Assembly: GCA_029706075.1 (NCBI GenBank) | Contig: JAINUG010000176.1 | Coordinates: forward strand, 1,922,001 to 1,986,000 | From: Aldrovandia affinis | Taxonomy: Eukaryota > Chordata > Actinopteri > Notacanthiformes > Halosauridae | Length of the DNA stretch: 64,000 nucleotides | Direction: 5' to 3' | In this document: positions 48,831 to 58,799 of the stretch, piece by piece | Numbering within the stretch: position 1 is the first letter of the stretch | Layout: every line of letters starts with the position of its first letter | Notes under the pieces: generated by a model | What the model saw: the letters and a program-made list of their open reading frames with translations, nothing else | Databases searched by the model: none | What the model was told of the DNA's origin: nothing | Position numbers and translations under genes: made by a program

Positions 48831-51800
48831 CTAGTCAGGAGTGGGTATTCTGCATGAGAGTCTGAGCAGCAGTGTGCTAAAGGCATGCGTCCTCACCACT
48901 TTGTAAGGGTAGTGGCTGAACCTAATAAACATTTTGGTGGTAAATCCCTTGGGGAAAACAGGATCAGCAGTCACAGCATTTGGAAGGTCATTCCTCTCCA
49001 CTGGTTGCGAGTGTCTCTGGCGAGGCAGGAGGCCATCTGAACATCCTTTACAGATGAGCTGTTGCGAAGCACCAATGTATAGCTGTGTCATCTCCCGGCT
49101 CAGCATGTAGCCCACACCACTTGTCATGTAGCCCTGCCTGACATACGTCCTGAGCCGCCAGAGCTGGGACAGGGTTGGCCTCATATTCTCAACAATCACA
49201 AAGGTATTATTGCCGGCTTTGAGTAACCGGTCAGCCTGCCGAAGGTACCTGAGGATCACATGACCACGGTCTCCTCAGTCATACACAGGGACAGATGGGC
49301 CATGACATTCACTACATTACAGTGCATCGCTATTAGCGCGCTCTCAAGAATAGTGAGCACTGAGGCCTAGTCAGTGAAATCTGACATGTTACTCACCTTT
49401 CAGTGCAAATATGGATGCATCTGGAGTACAGCTTCTTCTGAGTTGCTACCACCCAGCAGAGTTGTCCTGAGGGGTAAGAGGGGTTGGTATTTGGGCCAGT
49501 CACTGGGGGGGTGGGATCAGAATCAGCTGTAAGAGAAACCAGGTGATCACTAAGAGTGTGTGTGAGTGAGGGAGAGATAGACCAATTAAGCACCAACATG
49601 GGCAGCAAAAATGTAATTCCATGAAAAGCCAAGATGCACCAAGCTGAATACCTGCAGTACACAAAAAGAATGCTTACCTGTAGGAGCACTGTACAATGTG
49701 ACCAGATATCGGCGCCACTGAGTACTGTGGATTTCTCTGAGGAGACTGATGGCCACGAGGCATAGGCCATATCCAACAATAAAGCCACAGCAGAACATCA
49801 TCTTTGAGAGCCAGGGATGTGCAGTCATCTTTACCTGCACGTAATATGCCTGCAAAATTATATTGCCTGCTGCCCATTCCCCCACAACCACAGAACAACA
49901 TGCACAGTTAAGAGTAGCCTTAATCTTCTCCAGTGTACTGTACTAAGAAATGTTCACACATCCACACAGTTTACCTCCTTTGAACAATCAAGTATAGTAC
50001 ACAGTTAACGACACATACCCACAAACAATATACAGTACCCTCCAAAATGATTCACACCCTTGATGAAGACAGGCAAAGAAGGCTGTACAAAATAAGAAAT
50101 ACAGGTCATGAGCTCTATTGCATAGGCCGTGGAACCGGTATGGCCAGTAGGGCTGTGGCCATACCTACTTTGGTGTGCATTAAACATCAAACATTGTGTA
50201 AAAATTCTAATCTATCAGCAAATACATTACGTTCTTAATGTATTGCACTTTTGCACACTTCTCTGGATAATTTCCACTAGCTGTAAGCCTATGTACAGTA
50301 CGTAGCCTATCACAAGCAACAAACTCTGTTTCCTAATGATTGATTGGTTATTTGTGTCATGTGAGCTTAAATAAATAACAATAATAAATAAAGTAATGCA
50401 TTACGAGTGTGTGGCTTGGGTATCGAATGCCAGACAGCTCATAATCCATACACGTATTCTTATTATGATACACGTATTGTTTTATGATACACGTGTTGTT
50501 GTTTTTTGTCGTCATACATCCGTATGATCCAATCAGATAGCAGATTTGGATACGTGTATGTTTAGTAATTTCTGTGTATATGTCACCACCACATAGTAGT
50601 GACAAACTATGACAGTAACACTAACCTCTGTCTTGTCATCTGTAACATGCATTCACGTAGTAGTGACTAATGGTGAAATCACCGTTTTTCACGAAACTGG
50701 TAGCATAAGCATTCAGTTCTTCACATGAGATATTCAAGAATGGCATCGAGACCCGACCTGTAGAGATGCAATTGTCCAATGCACGCACATTAGTATGTGG
50801 ACACCCAATTTTTTAAGTGTCCGCATAGGCCTACTTTTAGCCCCTTAAGTTCCAGAGAAGGGAAATCTTAACGCTACAGCATACAATAACATTCTAGACG
50901 ATTGTGTGCTTCCAACTTTGTTGCAACAGTTTGGGGAATGCCCTTTTCTGAACAGAACATGCCTAAAAAACGTGTATCGATACACGCATCATAAAACATA
51001 CGTGCGACATAACAATGCGTGTATTCATTTAATACACGTATCATAAAACAATACGTGTATCATAATAAGAATACGTGTATGGATTATGAGCTGTCTGGCG
51101 TTCGATACTTGGGAGGGCGGGGGGGGCAACGTCACGTCATTCTTGGCCCTACCCATTCGAAATGCGTTCCACGGCCCATGCTCTATTGCAGGGGTGTCAA
51201 ACTCATTCCATCGAGGGCCGAGAGTATGCAGGTTTTTGTTTCAACCAATGCACTACACCAGGTGATTTCAATTAGGTTCCCTCCTTAGTTGAAGAAGTGA
51301 GCTAATTAGTGAAGTCACCTGGTGTAGTGCATTGGTTGCAACAAAAACCTGCATACACTCGGCCCTCGATGGAATGAGTTTGACACCTGTGCTCTATTGT
51401 ATGCTCAAAAAATGACAAAACTATATATATGATATACATACTATTGCTCTGAGCAATAGTATGTATATCATATATATTGTGTTCTCAACACACAAAAACA
51501 AGTAATTTGTAAGTGTTTAACAAGTAATATTATACTTATTATAGTATATTTTTCCCCCAAAAAATAATGTGTCAGAATCATTCACCCTGCAGGACCAGTA
51601 GATGCAAAAACACCATATTTCTCCATAGGTATGACATTCTTTTCAGCATAAGCATGCTTCTTCTGATGCCAAACCCACCTCATTTTGTTGACTGCCCCCT
51701 ATAGAGGCTTTTTTCCGGGCTTCCCTTCCAAAAAGCCTATTGGCAGGGACGTTTGTTCTGATGGTAGAGTTGGAGACTGCACCCCCAAGATGCAGCCAAG

Positions 51801-53994
51801 TTTTGTCGATTTCCAACTGTGGCCCTTTTTTCGTTGCCTCCCAAACTAGGCTACCCAAAAGGGTAGCATGTTAACGCAGATATATTTTTGGTGGACTTTA
51901 TTTATAAACGGTGTGAATAATGACATATTTTGGGGTAAAAATGTGACTTATTAATATAAAATAATATTTTAACAAACAATATAGCTCATTACCTGTATTG
52001 TTTTGTTTATTGTTATACAGCCCTTGTTGCTCATCTTTATCAAGGGTGTGGCTTGCTTTTTTAAAACAGTTAAGCCCAAGTGCTGGGCACTGAGACCAGA
52101 GAAAGCTCAACAACATAAACATCACTCCACAATGCTAAAACACCTGAAAAACCTGAAAGTTAAATAATATTCAGAGCATGGAAATGATGGCGTGCTGATT
52201 GAGGGAATGGTTTGTCATCCCAAACCAGCGTAACTCTTTCCTTAATCAATGGAATAAAGCAACTATTGAACTAATTTGAGTAATTGGTGAACAATGTAGT
52301 CATTAACATTAAACAATGCCAGTAAGTTTTTAAGTAGTGTAATGCCACTGCCTGTAACCCACAGCCAACTGTTCGGATGAATAATGGATAAAAAATCATA
52401 TTCATTATTAATATAAAAAATATAATATATGAAGTCAAATCCATCCATCCATCCATCTTCTACCGCTGATCCGGGTCAGGTCGCGGGGGCAGCAGCCTAA
52501 GCAGGGAGACCCAGACTTCCCTCTCCCCGGCCACCTCGTCCAGCTCTTCCGGGGGAATCCCGAGGCATTCCCAGGCCAGCCGAGAGACATAGTCTCTCCA
52601 GCGTGTCCTGGGTCTTCCCCGGGGCCTCCTCCCGGTGGGACGTGCCCGGAACACCTCACCAGGGAGGTGTCCAGGAGGCATCCTAACCGATGCCCGAGCC
52701 ACCTCATCTGGCTCCTCTCGACGCGGAGGAGTAGCGGCTCTACTCTGAGCCCCTCCCGGATGACCGAGCTCCTCACCCTATCTCTAAGGGAGAGCCCAGA
52801 CACCCTGCGGAGGAAACTCATTTCGGCCGCTTGTATTCGCAATCTCGTTCTTTCGGTCACTATGAAGTCAAATCAAGACTAAATATTTGTCTTTGAGCAA
52901 CCAATGGTATAGTTCTAAAATACCTATTTAATACATTTAAAAAAACGTTGAATTGTGAATTTAACCTAGATAAGACACTCTGGCCAATCATTTGCATTAA
53001 TTGTTCAATTAACTACCTGCTAGAAAGGAAAACCAGGACCGAATTTGAGGGCCAGATGAGTAACACTGATATAGGTGGTCACACTGCAATCGTGATCAAG
53101 AGAAGACTAGACCAGTATTTCTCAATCCATTCCTACAGGGCACACTGCCCTGCATTTTTGCATTCCAACCACCACTTAATCATGTTCAAGTGGTCATTAA
53201 CAGACGACCGATGCAGATGATAGGTTGAGAGCGGAGGTTGGAATGAAAATTTCCAAGGCAGTGTGCCTTGTAGGAATGGATTCAGAAACACTGGAGTGGA
53301 CTAACGCGTTTAAGAGCACCTGCAATCGGGCCGAAGGCAATCCAAGACTGCCAAAAAAAAGAAAGCTGCATTTAAAAGAAGTTGAGTTGAGTTGAGTCAC
53401 ATTTACATTATAAATGTAATAATTCAATTAATAATTAAATGATATAATATGCACTTTATTGTGTGTTGTTATGCGCGTGATTTCCCCCGTCCAAAAAAAT
53501 TGACTTGCATGAAACTGGTCCGTGGTGCAAAAAAGGTTGGGGACCGCTGAGAACAACACAAAACTAAGCTGGCCCGAAAGACAACAGGGTTGAGAAACTA
53601 CGTCTAATGTTATGAATACTTTATAAAATATCAAATTAGACGGAGCGAACCTAAACAACGAAAATGTAATAAAGGACGTTTATGAAAAAGATGCACTAAA
53701 ATCACTTTGTAAAAAACATTTTAAAAGTGATTTTAACACCAACTTGAATGACCACGAATCAAGAATTTCAGTATGCTAAACTAGCTTTTATGAAAATCTT
53801 TAAATACCAGAAGAAAACTTGAAATCTTCCCTACCTAGGTCTCCAAAAAATATTCGCCGGTTGAATGTATCATCGAAATAACTTACAGGTATTAGAATGG
53901 AGAGTAGATCTTGCCAAACATCAGTGCGGAGTGCGAAGGGATACTCTTTGTCGATGTTGAAGTATGAAGCATATAAGGGATATGATTTTGGCAT
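48831..53994 (-). CDS. Unrecognised four-exon membrane protein gene, 275 aa
   Basis: Coding exons on the minus strand: 53887-53994, 49678-49849, 49397-49526 and 48831-49248. All introns are GT-AG, and the joined frame is 828 nt ending in TAG with no internal stop. I chose the ATG at 53994 (MPKSYPLYASYFNIDKEYPF). The frame is open further upstream but lacks another ATG. Exon 2 encodes a strong hydrophobic segment at about residues 53-73 (MMFCCGFIVGYGLCLVAISLL), so a single-pass membrane protein is likely. A Pro/Asn-rich linker (about 94-115) follows. The longest exon is charged, with several Cys (VVATQKKLYSRCIHICTER, GASQQLICKGC), and the C-terminus is basic. I do not recognise the family and propose no function. 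AATAAA lies 150 bp past the stop. Intron 1 is filled with transposons. Confidence 0.75.
50421..51107. repeat. Fold-back element with ~70-bp inverted arms
   Basis: The left arm (50421-50490) and right arm (about 51038-51107) are near-perfect inverse complements, containing CAGACAGCTCATAATCCATA and ACACGTATT modules. Each arm has an internal short repeat of the type ATGATACACGTATT. The roughly 550-bp centre has no reading frame of note. Confidence 0.8.
51189..51391. mobile_element. hAT-type palindromic MITE (203 bp), perfect TSD
   Basis: The left end CAGGGGTGTCAAACTCATTC and right end GAGTTTGACACCTGTG pair. The arms extend through CATCGAGGGCCGAG and AATGCACTACACCAGGTGA. The exact 8-bp duplication CTCTATTG lies at 51181-51188 and 51392-51399. 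Confidence 0.93.
51422..51480. repeat. Near-perfect ~60-bp palindrome
   Basis: The left half ending TACATACTATTGCTC and the right half GAGCAATAGTATGTA pair around a tiny loop and continue outward through ATATATGATA. It could extrude as a cruciform or be the ends of a small fold-back element. Confidence 0.85.
52441..52860 (-). mobile_element. 5'-truncated RTE/Rex3-like LINE with intact ORF end and 13-bp TSD
   Basis: On the minus strand the whole insert is one open frame of about 140 codons, with the RTE-type tail: LRRVSGLSLRDRVRSSVIRE, LRVEPLLLRVERSQMRWLGH and, in a second frame, RPTGRRPRGRPRTRWRDYV. It ends in GATG/GGAT repeats, the known 3' tail of Rex3. A perfect 13-bp duplication TATGAAGTCAAAT flanks it at 52428-52440 and 52861-52873. 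It lies in intron 1 of the unknown gene. RTE/Rex3 assignment rests on the tail and protein pattern. Confidence 0.85.
53113..53293. mobile_element. hAT-type palindromic MITE, sister of the 15568 copy
   Basis: It has the same ends and interior as the 15568-15748 element (CAGTATTTCTCAATCCATTC to GGAATGGATTCAGAAACACTG minus one). The flanks GACTAGAC and GAGTGGAC match at 6 of 8 positions. Confidence 0.85.
53500..53549. mobile_element. hAT terminal fragment
   Basis: GGTCCGTGGTGCAAAAAAGG then TTGGGGACCGCTG is the usual right tip of a Charlie-type hAT element. No matching left end was seen nearby. Confidence 0.4.
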
Positions 53995-54866
53995 GATCCC
54001 AGCGTGTTTCCTCTCGAGAACGGTAATTACACCACCGCTTCTCAAGCGGACAGCCAATGTAAATTAAATATCCAACCGCCCATGTTAATTTGTGCAGAAC
54101 ACGTGTCCATGTGTAGTTAGACTGCAACGAAGGAATGTGCTTTGCAGAACCTCACAAGTGTAATTAAAATTACAGCAAGGTGTTTGGTTTAATCATTTTT
54201 ATAATAATACTCGGACGTTAAAACAGAGCGACACAAATGACACGAGGCTTCCTTCATATTATTAAGTGAAATCATTCAAGTATAATGCATAACAAAAAGC
54301 AAACGCAGAATCCCCTTCAATAGGCAAAGCAAGGGGTGCCTATTGCTGACATCTGCATTGCTGCCTGCTGGATACAGGTTCTACCACCTCAATACAGTCA
54401 CCGTCGTCAGTGAGACCCAGCTGGCAAAGACCAGTCAATTTGGCAATATTTTTGTTTTGTTCAGTGGATATGCATTTAGGCTACATATAGTTATAAGGTA
54501 TATAATGGCTGCACTTGGACATAGGTCACTGACAAGTGAGACAGGTACAGTCCAACTAGTGCTATAGAATCAAGAATGGAAATGCTATTTTTTTGTGATT
54601 GTCTACATAGAGATGCATTCAATAAAATCTAATATGTGTCTAAATGGCTAATGTCTCTTAGGTTTATCATTTTTGAGTTTACTGGTGAAATTACTACTGC
54701 AATCATTTTTTACAAATATATATTGTGGCGAGCATGCGTTGGGTGGTGTATCAAGGAAGGAGACAGAGTCCAGGTAGAACGCAAAACTGGCTATGCGGGT
54801 AGCCACTTTAATAAAGAAAATGATAATTACCCATGCTCCATACACCGCTCAGCTATGGGTAATATC

Positions 54867-56817
54867 CAGTGGTGGGCCGTCAGGGCCTGCAAGGCCTTCT
54901 CTGCTGGCCTAAAAATATCTGAATCACAGACTGATGTTAATTATATTTTTCCATGAATACTTATTAAATAATTCCAAATGGTCTGTCCTTCTTTTCATAG
55001 CTTTTCCCCTGGTAAACGTGTATTTTCATATTAAAGCATTTAACCAATCACATTTCAGCCATCATTTGTGAAATTACTACTGCAATCATTTTTACAAATA
55101 TATTTTGTTGCCCTTCCCAAACTCCCCACTGCCTCTATCCGCCTGCATTCCCCTGGACATCGTCTCTGACCGCGGACCCCCAGTTCACCTCCCACGCTGT
55201 GTCTTGTGGTGGTGTATCAAGGAAGGAGACAGAGTCCAGGTAGAACGCAAAACTGGCTACTGCGGGTAGCCACTTTAATAAAGAAAATGATAATTACCCA
55301 TGCTCCATACACCGCTCAGCTATGGGTAATATCCAGTGGTGGGCCGTCAGGGCCTGCAAGGCCTTCTCTGCTGGCCTAAAAAATATCTAAATCACAGACT
55401 GATGGTCCCTGGTTGCGGTGCTTCCAGACGTGTATTTTCAAAGCATTTAACCAATCACATTTCAGCCTGTCAAAGGCCTGTAGAAATCTGCCTTCACAAT
55501 CAGTTCTGCAGGCCCTGTAGCATAAAATAAGTGTTGATCAAACTGTTGCTTCAACCAATCAGATTTTGAGTTGGGGACATGAAGGCCTTCTAGAAGGCCT
55601 AGGTAACGTCAGCGTATTCACACCCTTTGATTGGATAGTCAGAGAGTGTCTGACTATGATGTAATGTGATTGGTTAAATGCTTTAATATGAAAATACACG
55701 TCTGGAAGCAGCACAATCAGGGGAAAAGCTATGAAAGGAAGCGGACAGACCATTTGGAATTATTTAATAAGTATTCATGGACAAAATATAATTAACATCA
55801 GTCTGTGATTCAGACATTTGAGCGAACATTTTCAGTCCTAAAGCGAATTAAAATTTATGCCAGAAATACGACAGGGCAGGCTCGACTTTCAGCATTAGCT
55901 TCGATGGCGATAGAAAAGGACTTCTTGATGGAACTGAAACACACGGATAATCTGTACGACAGAGTAATTGAACTCTTTTTGAGGAAAGAAAGGAGGATGG
56001 ATTTTGTGTACAAATAATAAGGATTTTTGGTGAGTAAAATGTTGCTATTTTCCTAAATAATATTGCAATTTTATGAGGTTATTATTGATGCTTTGTTATG
56101 TGTGTCGCAGCTGTAGCACCCCGGGTTTGTTTCTTCAGTAAAGGCATTTATTCTGGATACATGAGTTATCTATCTGCGATGCAACGGCAACGGGTTTCTG
56201 TTCGGTTTGTTTTTGCACTTTGTTTATTTATCTTTCTTCAGTCATGTTTCATTCTCGTTCTGTTCCCGTCTGTCATTGTTCCTGTTCGAGTTCCTCTCCT
56301 TGTCTTGTCATGCACTTCGGGAAATTCTATATTTCGGTTTTTTAGGGAGGAGGAGGAACGCATAAAGAAATCTGCGTGCGAATAAAGCGGAACGTGAGAA
56401 GCGTACAGAGATAGGACGAGAGAGAATGACAGCGATAGTTAGAAGCGTGAGATAATTAGTGATTAGTAGTGTTAGTAACTTAATCTAAATCCCTAATGTT
56501 AGTAGATTAGTTGGTTAGTACTATATACATCTAACTAATATATACAAAGTGTAATTAGAAAGTAAGAAGGAAGTAAAACGAGATTAGAAACGAAGACGGA
56601 AAAACCGAAACATAGAATTTCCCGAAGTGCATGACAGAACGAGAATGAAACATGACTGAAGAAAGATAAATAAACAAAGTGCAAAAACAAACCGAACAGA
56701 CACTCAAAACATAACAATAAGATGGCTTTTATAGCCATAAAATAGTTATTGAGGGGTGGATTGATTCAGACGGAGCACTACTGAAGGCCTAGGTGTGAAA
56801 TGCACGGCCCGCCACTG
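54867..56817 (+). mobile_element. Internally deleted hAT transposon (ZMYM-like family)
   Basis: The ends CAGTGGTGGGCCGTCAGGGC and ...GCACGGCCCGCCACTG follow the widespread fish hAT pattern. The exact 8-bp duplication GTAATATC lies at 54859-54866 and 56818-56825, and again before the duplicated left end at 55326-55333. Inside are a short start-of-transposase piece, a C-terminal transposase piece, and two large inverted repeats (54914-55055 against 55670-55815; 56193-56345 against 56593-56700). Confidence 0.82.
55805..56017 (+). pseudogene. hAT transposase C-terminal dimerisation remnant
   Basis: The frame includes TFERTFSVLKRIKIYARNTT then RLSALASMAIEKD and ends in KERRMDFVYK. This is the hATC dimerisation block of ZMYM1-like fish transposases, normally the last ~70 residues of a 600-800 aa protein. 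The rest was lost by internal deletion: a start-like MKGSGQTIWNYLISIHGQ lies at about 55730, separated from this piece by a stop. Confidence 0.85.
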
Positions 56818-57553
56818 GTAATATCAGTTGCAAGCATCCGTGTTCCGTACACCGCACAACCCCGGGTGTTGCCTAAAATGGAGGTCTTTGCTGGTCTACC
56901 GAGTCCTTAGAAGGACACAAGAGACCGCCGAAACGCCTTCCGCAGACACAGTCAGTCAGAAGGTAACAGTTCACTCCACACATGGCTCAATGAACACTCT
57001 CCCTCTGGAACTCGGGAGACAGCACTACACACACAGCGTGTGCTGGTCGCGGTGGTTCCAACGGCACACAACACAGTTCCACTAAACAACACACACAAAT
57101 ATGGAACAGAACATTTTAACAGTTTAGCCGGTGGAGACGCTCAAAGTTACAGCAGCGCCTCCCCCAGAATCAGGTGCCATCGGTCCTATGCTCTTTTTGG
57201 CTTTTGTAGTACTGTTTTGCATGTATGATGTAAAATAGTCACTGGCTCACAAATGAGCCCACCATAGGAGTGCACGTGGTTCAGCTGCAGTACTTTTGGT
57301 ATGCTAGTTCAGGTGGCAAAGAAGTAAATTCGGATACAACTGCTTCTGATTCCAATCTGGGGAGATAAAGGAAAATCTGTAATCTGCAGGAAAGTTACTG
57401 GTGTCTAAAGGGTTAAAGTACATCAACTAATTACTTTACCCAGGTATGGTTTGAATAAAGCATTTCCATTGCTACTCTACTCTCTTCTGAGAAGACTGGA
57501 GTTTTAAACAAGTTGCCCACAACAGGAGAGAAAATATGGTCAATGAACACCTG

Positions 57554-57806
57554 TGTTAACATGTATGAAAATAAGTGTGCTCTCAATTGTATGATGCACA
57601 ATGACAACAGCCAATGAGATGCGCTGAGATTGACATGTGATCTGTGGGTATATAAAAGTGTGCATGTCTCAATAAAGTTTGTTCCAGTCAAAAGCAGAAC
57701 TGATGGCTCACCCTATGTGTTTGTTCCTCCGTAAAGGTAACTTTATATTTCGGTCTAGTACTGGGTATACAAGCCAGAATCGCTGAATAATTCAACTCTG
57801 TCAACA
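57554..57806 (+). repeat. Copia 5' LTR
   Basis: It contains a TATA-like GGGTATATAAAAG and an AATAAAG polyadenylation signal about 20 bp later. It differs from the 3' LTR at about 14 of 253 positions by my count, mostly transitions. Confidence 0.93.
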
Positions 57807-57820
57807 GGTTATGTGCCCAG
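57807..57820 (+). other. Copia primer-binding site, half tRNA-iMet type
   Basis: GGTTATGTGCCCAG directly follows the LTR. It is complementary, with one mismatch, to the anticodon stem-loop of initiator tRNA-Met rather than its 3' end, as described for Drosophila copia. Confidence 0.8.
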
Positions 57821-58254
57821 GGCAGAGTTACCCAGAGATAGTTATTCAACAATTTTCCACTGAGAGAAATATCGCAACATACCGCGTGTGTCCGGTGAGA
57901 GTTAGCATGCTAGCACCATGAGTAGAAGGGACGAAAGACCCAGGCTGTGTTCGAAACCGCTCACTCGTTCACTATTCCCTATTCCCTATATAGTATATAC
58001 TATATAGTGTACTATGTAGCGAACGAAAATAGTGTTTTCGGATACTACAACTGAACGTCATTTGCGTTAAAAAAAAGTGCCAGGCCTCCCGCGTGGTCCA
58101 GTGGTTACAACGTCCGACGCTGGCCACGGAGACCGGGGTTCAATTCCCCGTCTCGCCAAGTGTCGGCTTTGGCCGGGAGTGCCACCAGGGGGCGGCGATT
58201 GGCTGTCCGCCCCAGGGAGGGGGGAGGGAAGCCGACGTGACATTCGCTGCGTAT

Positions 58255-58444
58255 AGAATAGAATAGAATAGAATAGAATATCTTTATTGTCATTATACCA
58301 GGGTACAACGAAATTAGGATAGGCTCGGCCTAAAAGTGCAGGACAACATACAACACAGTCACGAACACATACAGTATACCAACAGTAGTAGAAAAAATAG
58401 AAAAGTAGAAAAAATACCCAACAATAATGAAAATAATAATAATA

Positions 58445-58475
<31 letters not shown>

Positions 58476-58799
58476 ATACACAAACACAAAAACACAAAAA
58501 AATGGGCTACTAAATTAAATCTATATTGCACTGTACCGTACATAAATATAAATATTGCACCAGATATTGCACTGAATGGCTTATATTGCACAGTGGGGGG
58601 GGAGAATGGAGGAATGGGGGATCAGTGCATGTTAGAGTTCAAGGTGGTTATTGCTTTAGGGAAGAAACTGTCTTTCAGCCTGTTTGTTCTGGATCCCATG
58701 CACCTGTAGCGCCTCCCGGAGGGCAACAGTTCAAACAGGTGGAAGCCAGGGTGAGAGCTGACCTTTGAGATCTTTTTTGCTCTGCTGAGCATAAGAGTA
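58255..58799 (-). mobile_element. LINE 3' fragment inside the SINE
   Basis: It has a (TATTC)n pentanucleotide tail on the minus strand (58255-58280) next to ATCTTTATTGTCATTATACC. Further in are (TA)n and a block with GGGCAACAGTTCAAACAGGT, typical of the last coding/3' region of fish L2-like LINEs. The SINE sequence continues on either side, with GTATA repeated at the joints. Confidence 0.75.
58448..58474. repeat. (TA)n microsatellite
   Basis: About thirteen TA units inside the nested LINE fragment. Confidence 0.9.

Larger units (their letters stand above)
50033..52055 (-). mobile_element. Tc1-like transposon remnant, copy D, with later insertions
   Basis: The left end CAGTACCCTCCAAAATGATT then CACACCCTTGATGAAGA follows TA. 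Near 52015-52050 the complement CTCATCTTTATCAAGGGTGT closes the element. On the minus strand at 51560-51860 transposase traces remain: NSTIRTNVPANRLFGREARK and VWHQKKHAYAEKN-like sequence. It belongs to the same family as copy C (22230-24178). The middle is taken up by a fold-back element, a hAT MITE and a palindrome. It lies in intron 1 of the unknown gene. Confidence 0.7.
54725..57175 (+). repeat. LTR-like repeat split by a hAT element and partly duplicated
   Basis: The segment 54742-54866 is repeated at 55208-55333, including CACTTTAATAAAGAAAATGA with a polyadenylation signal. The second part of the unit resumes at 56818 (AGTTGCAAGCATCCGTGTTC follows the TSD). Between the two copies, near 55150-55180, the plus strand encodes LDIVSDRGP, a Ty3/gypsy integrase core motif, then frameshifts. 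I read this as a gypsy LTR plus integrase scrap invaded by a hAT transposon. The LTR boundaries are not certain. Confidence 0.5.

Noticed and set aside
53995..54057. Upstream open extension of the unknown gene's first exon
   Set aside because: It has no ATG, only a TTG at the end of the open stretch, so I start at the ATG at 53994.
58082..58150. tRNA-like sequence with A and B boxes
   Set aside because: It is the head of a dispersed SINE with a long body, tail and TSD, not a functional tRNA gene. The same holds for the heads at 24085, 45536, 46067 and 33090.
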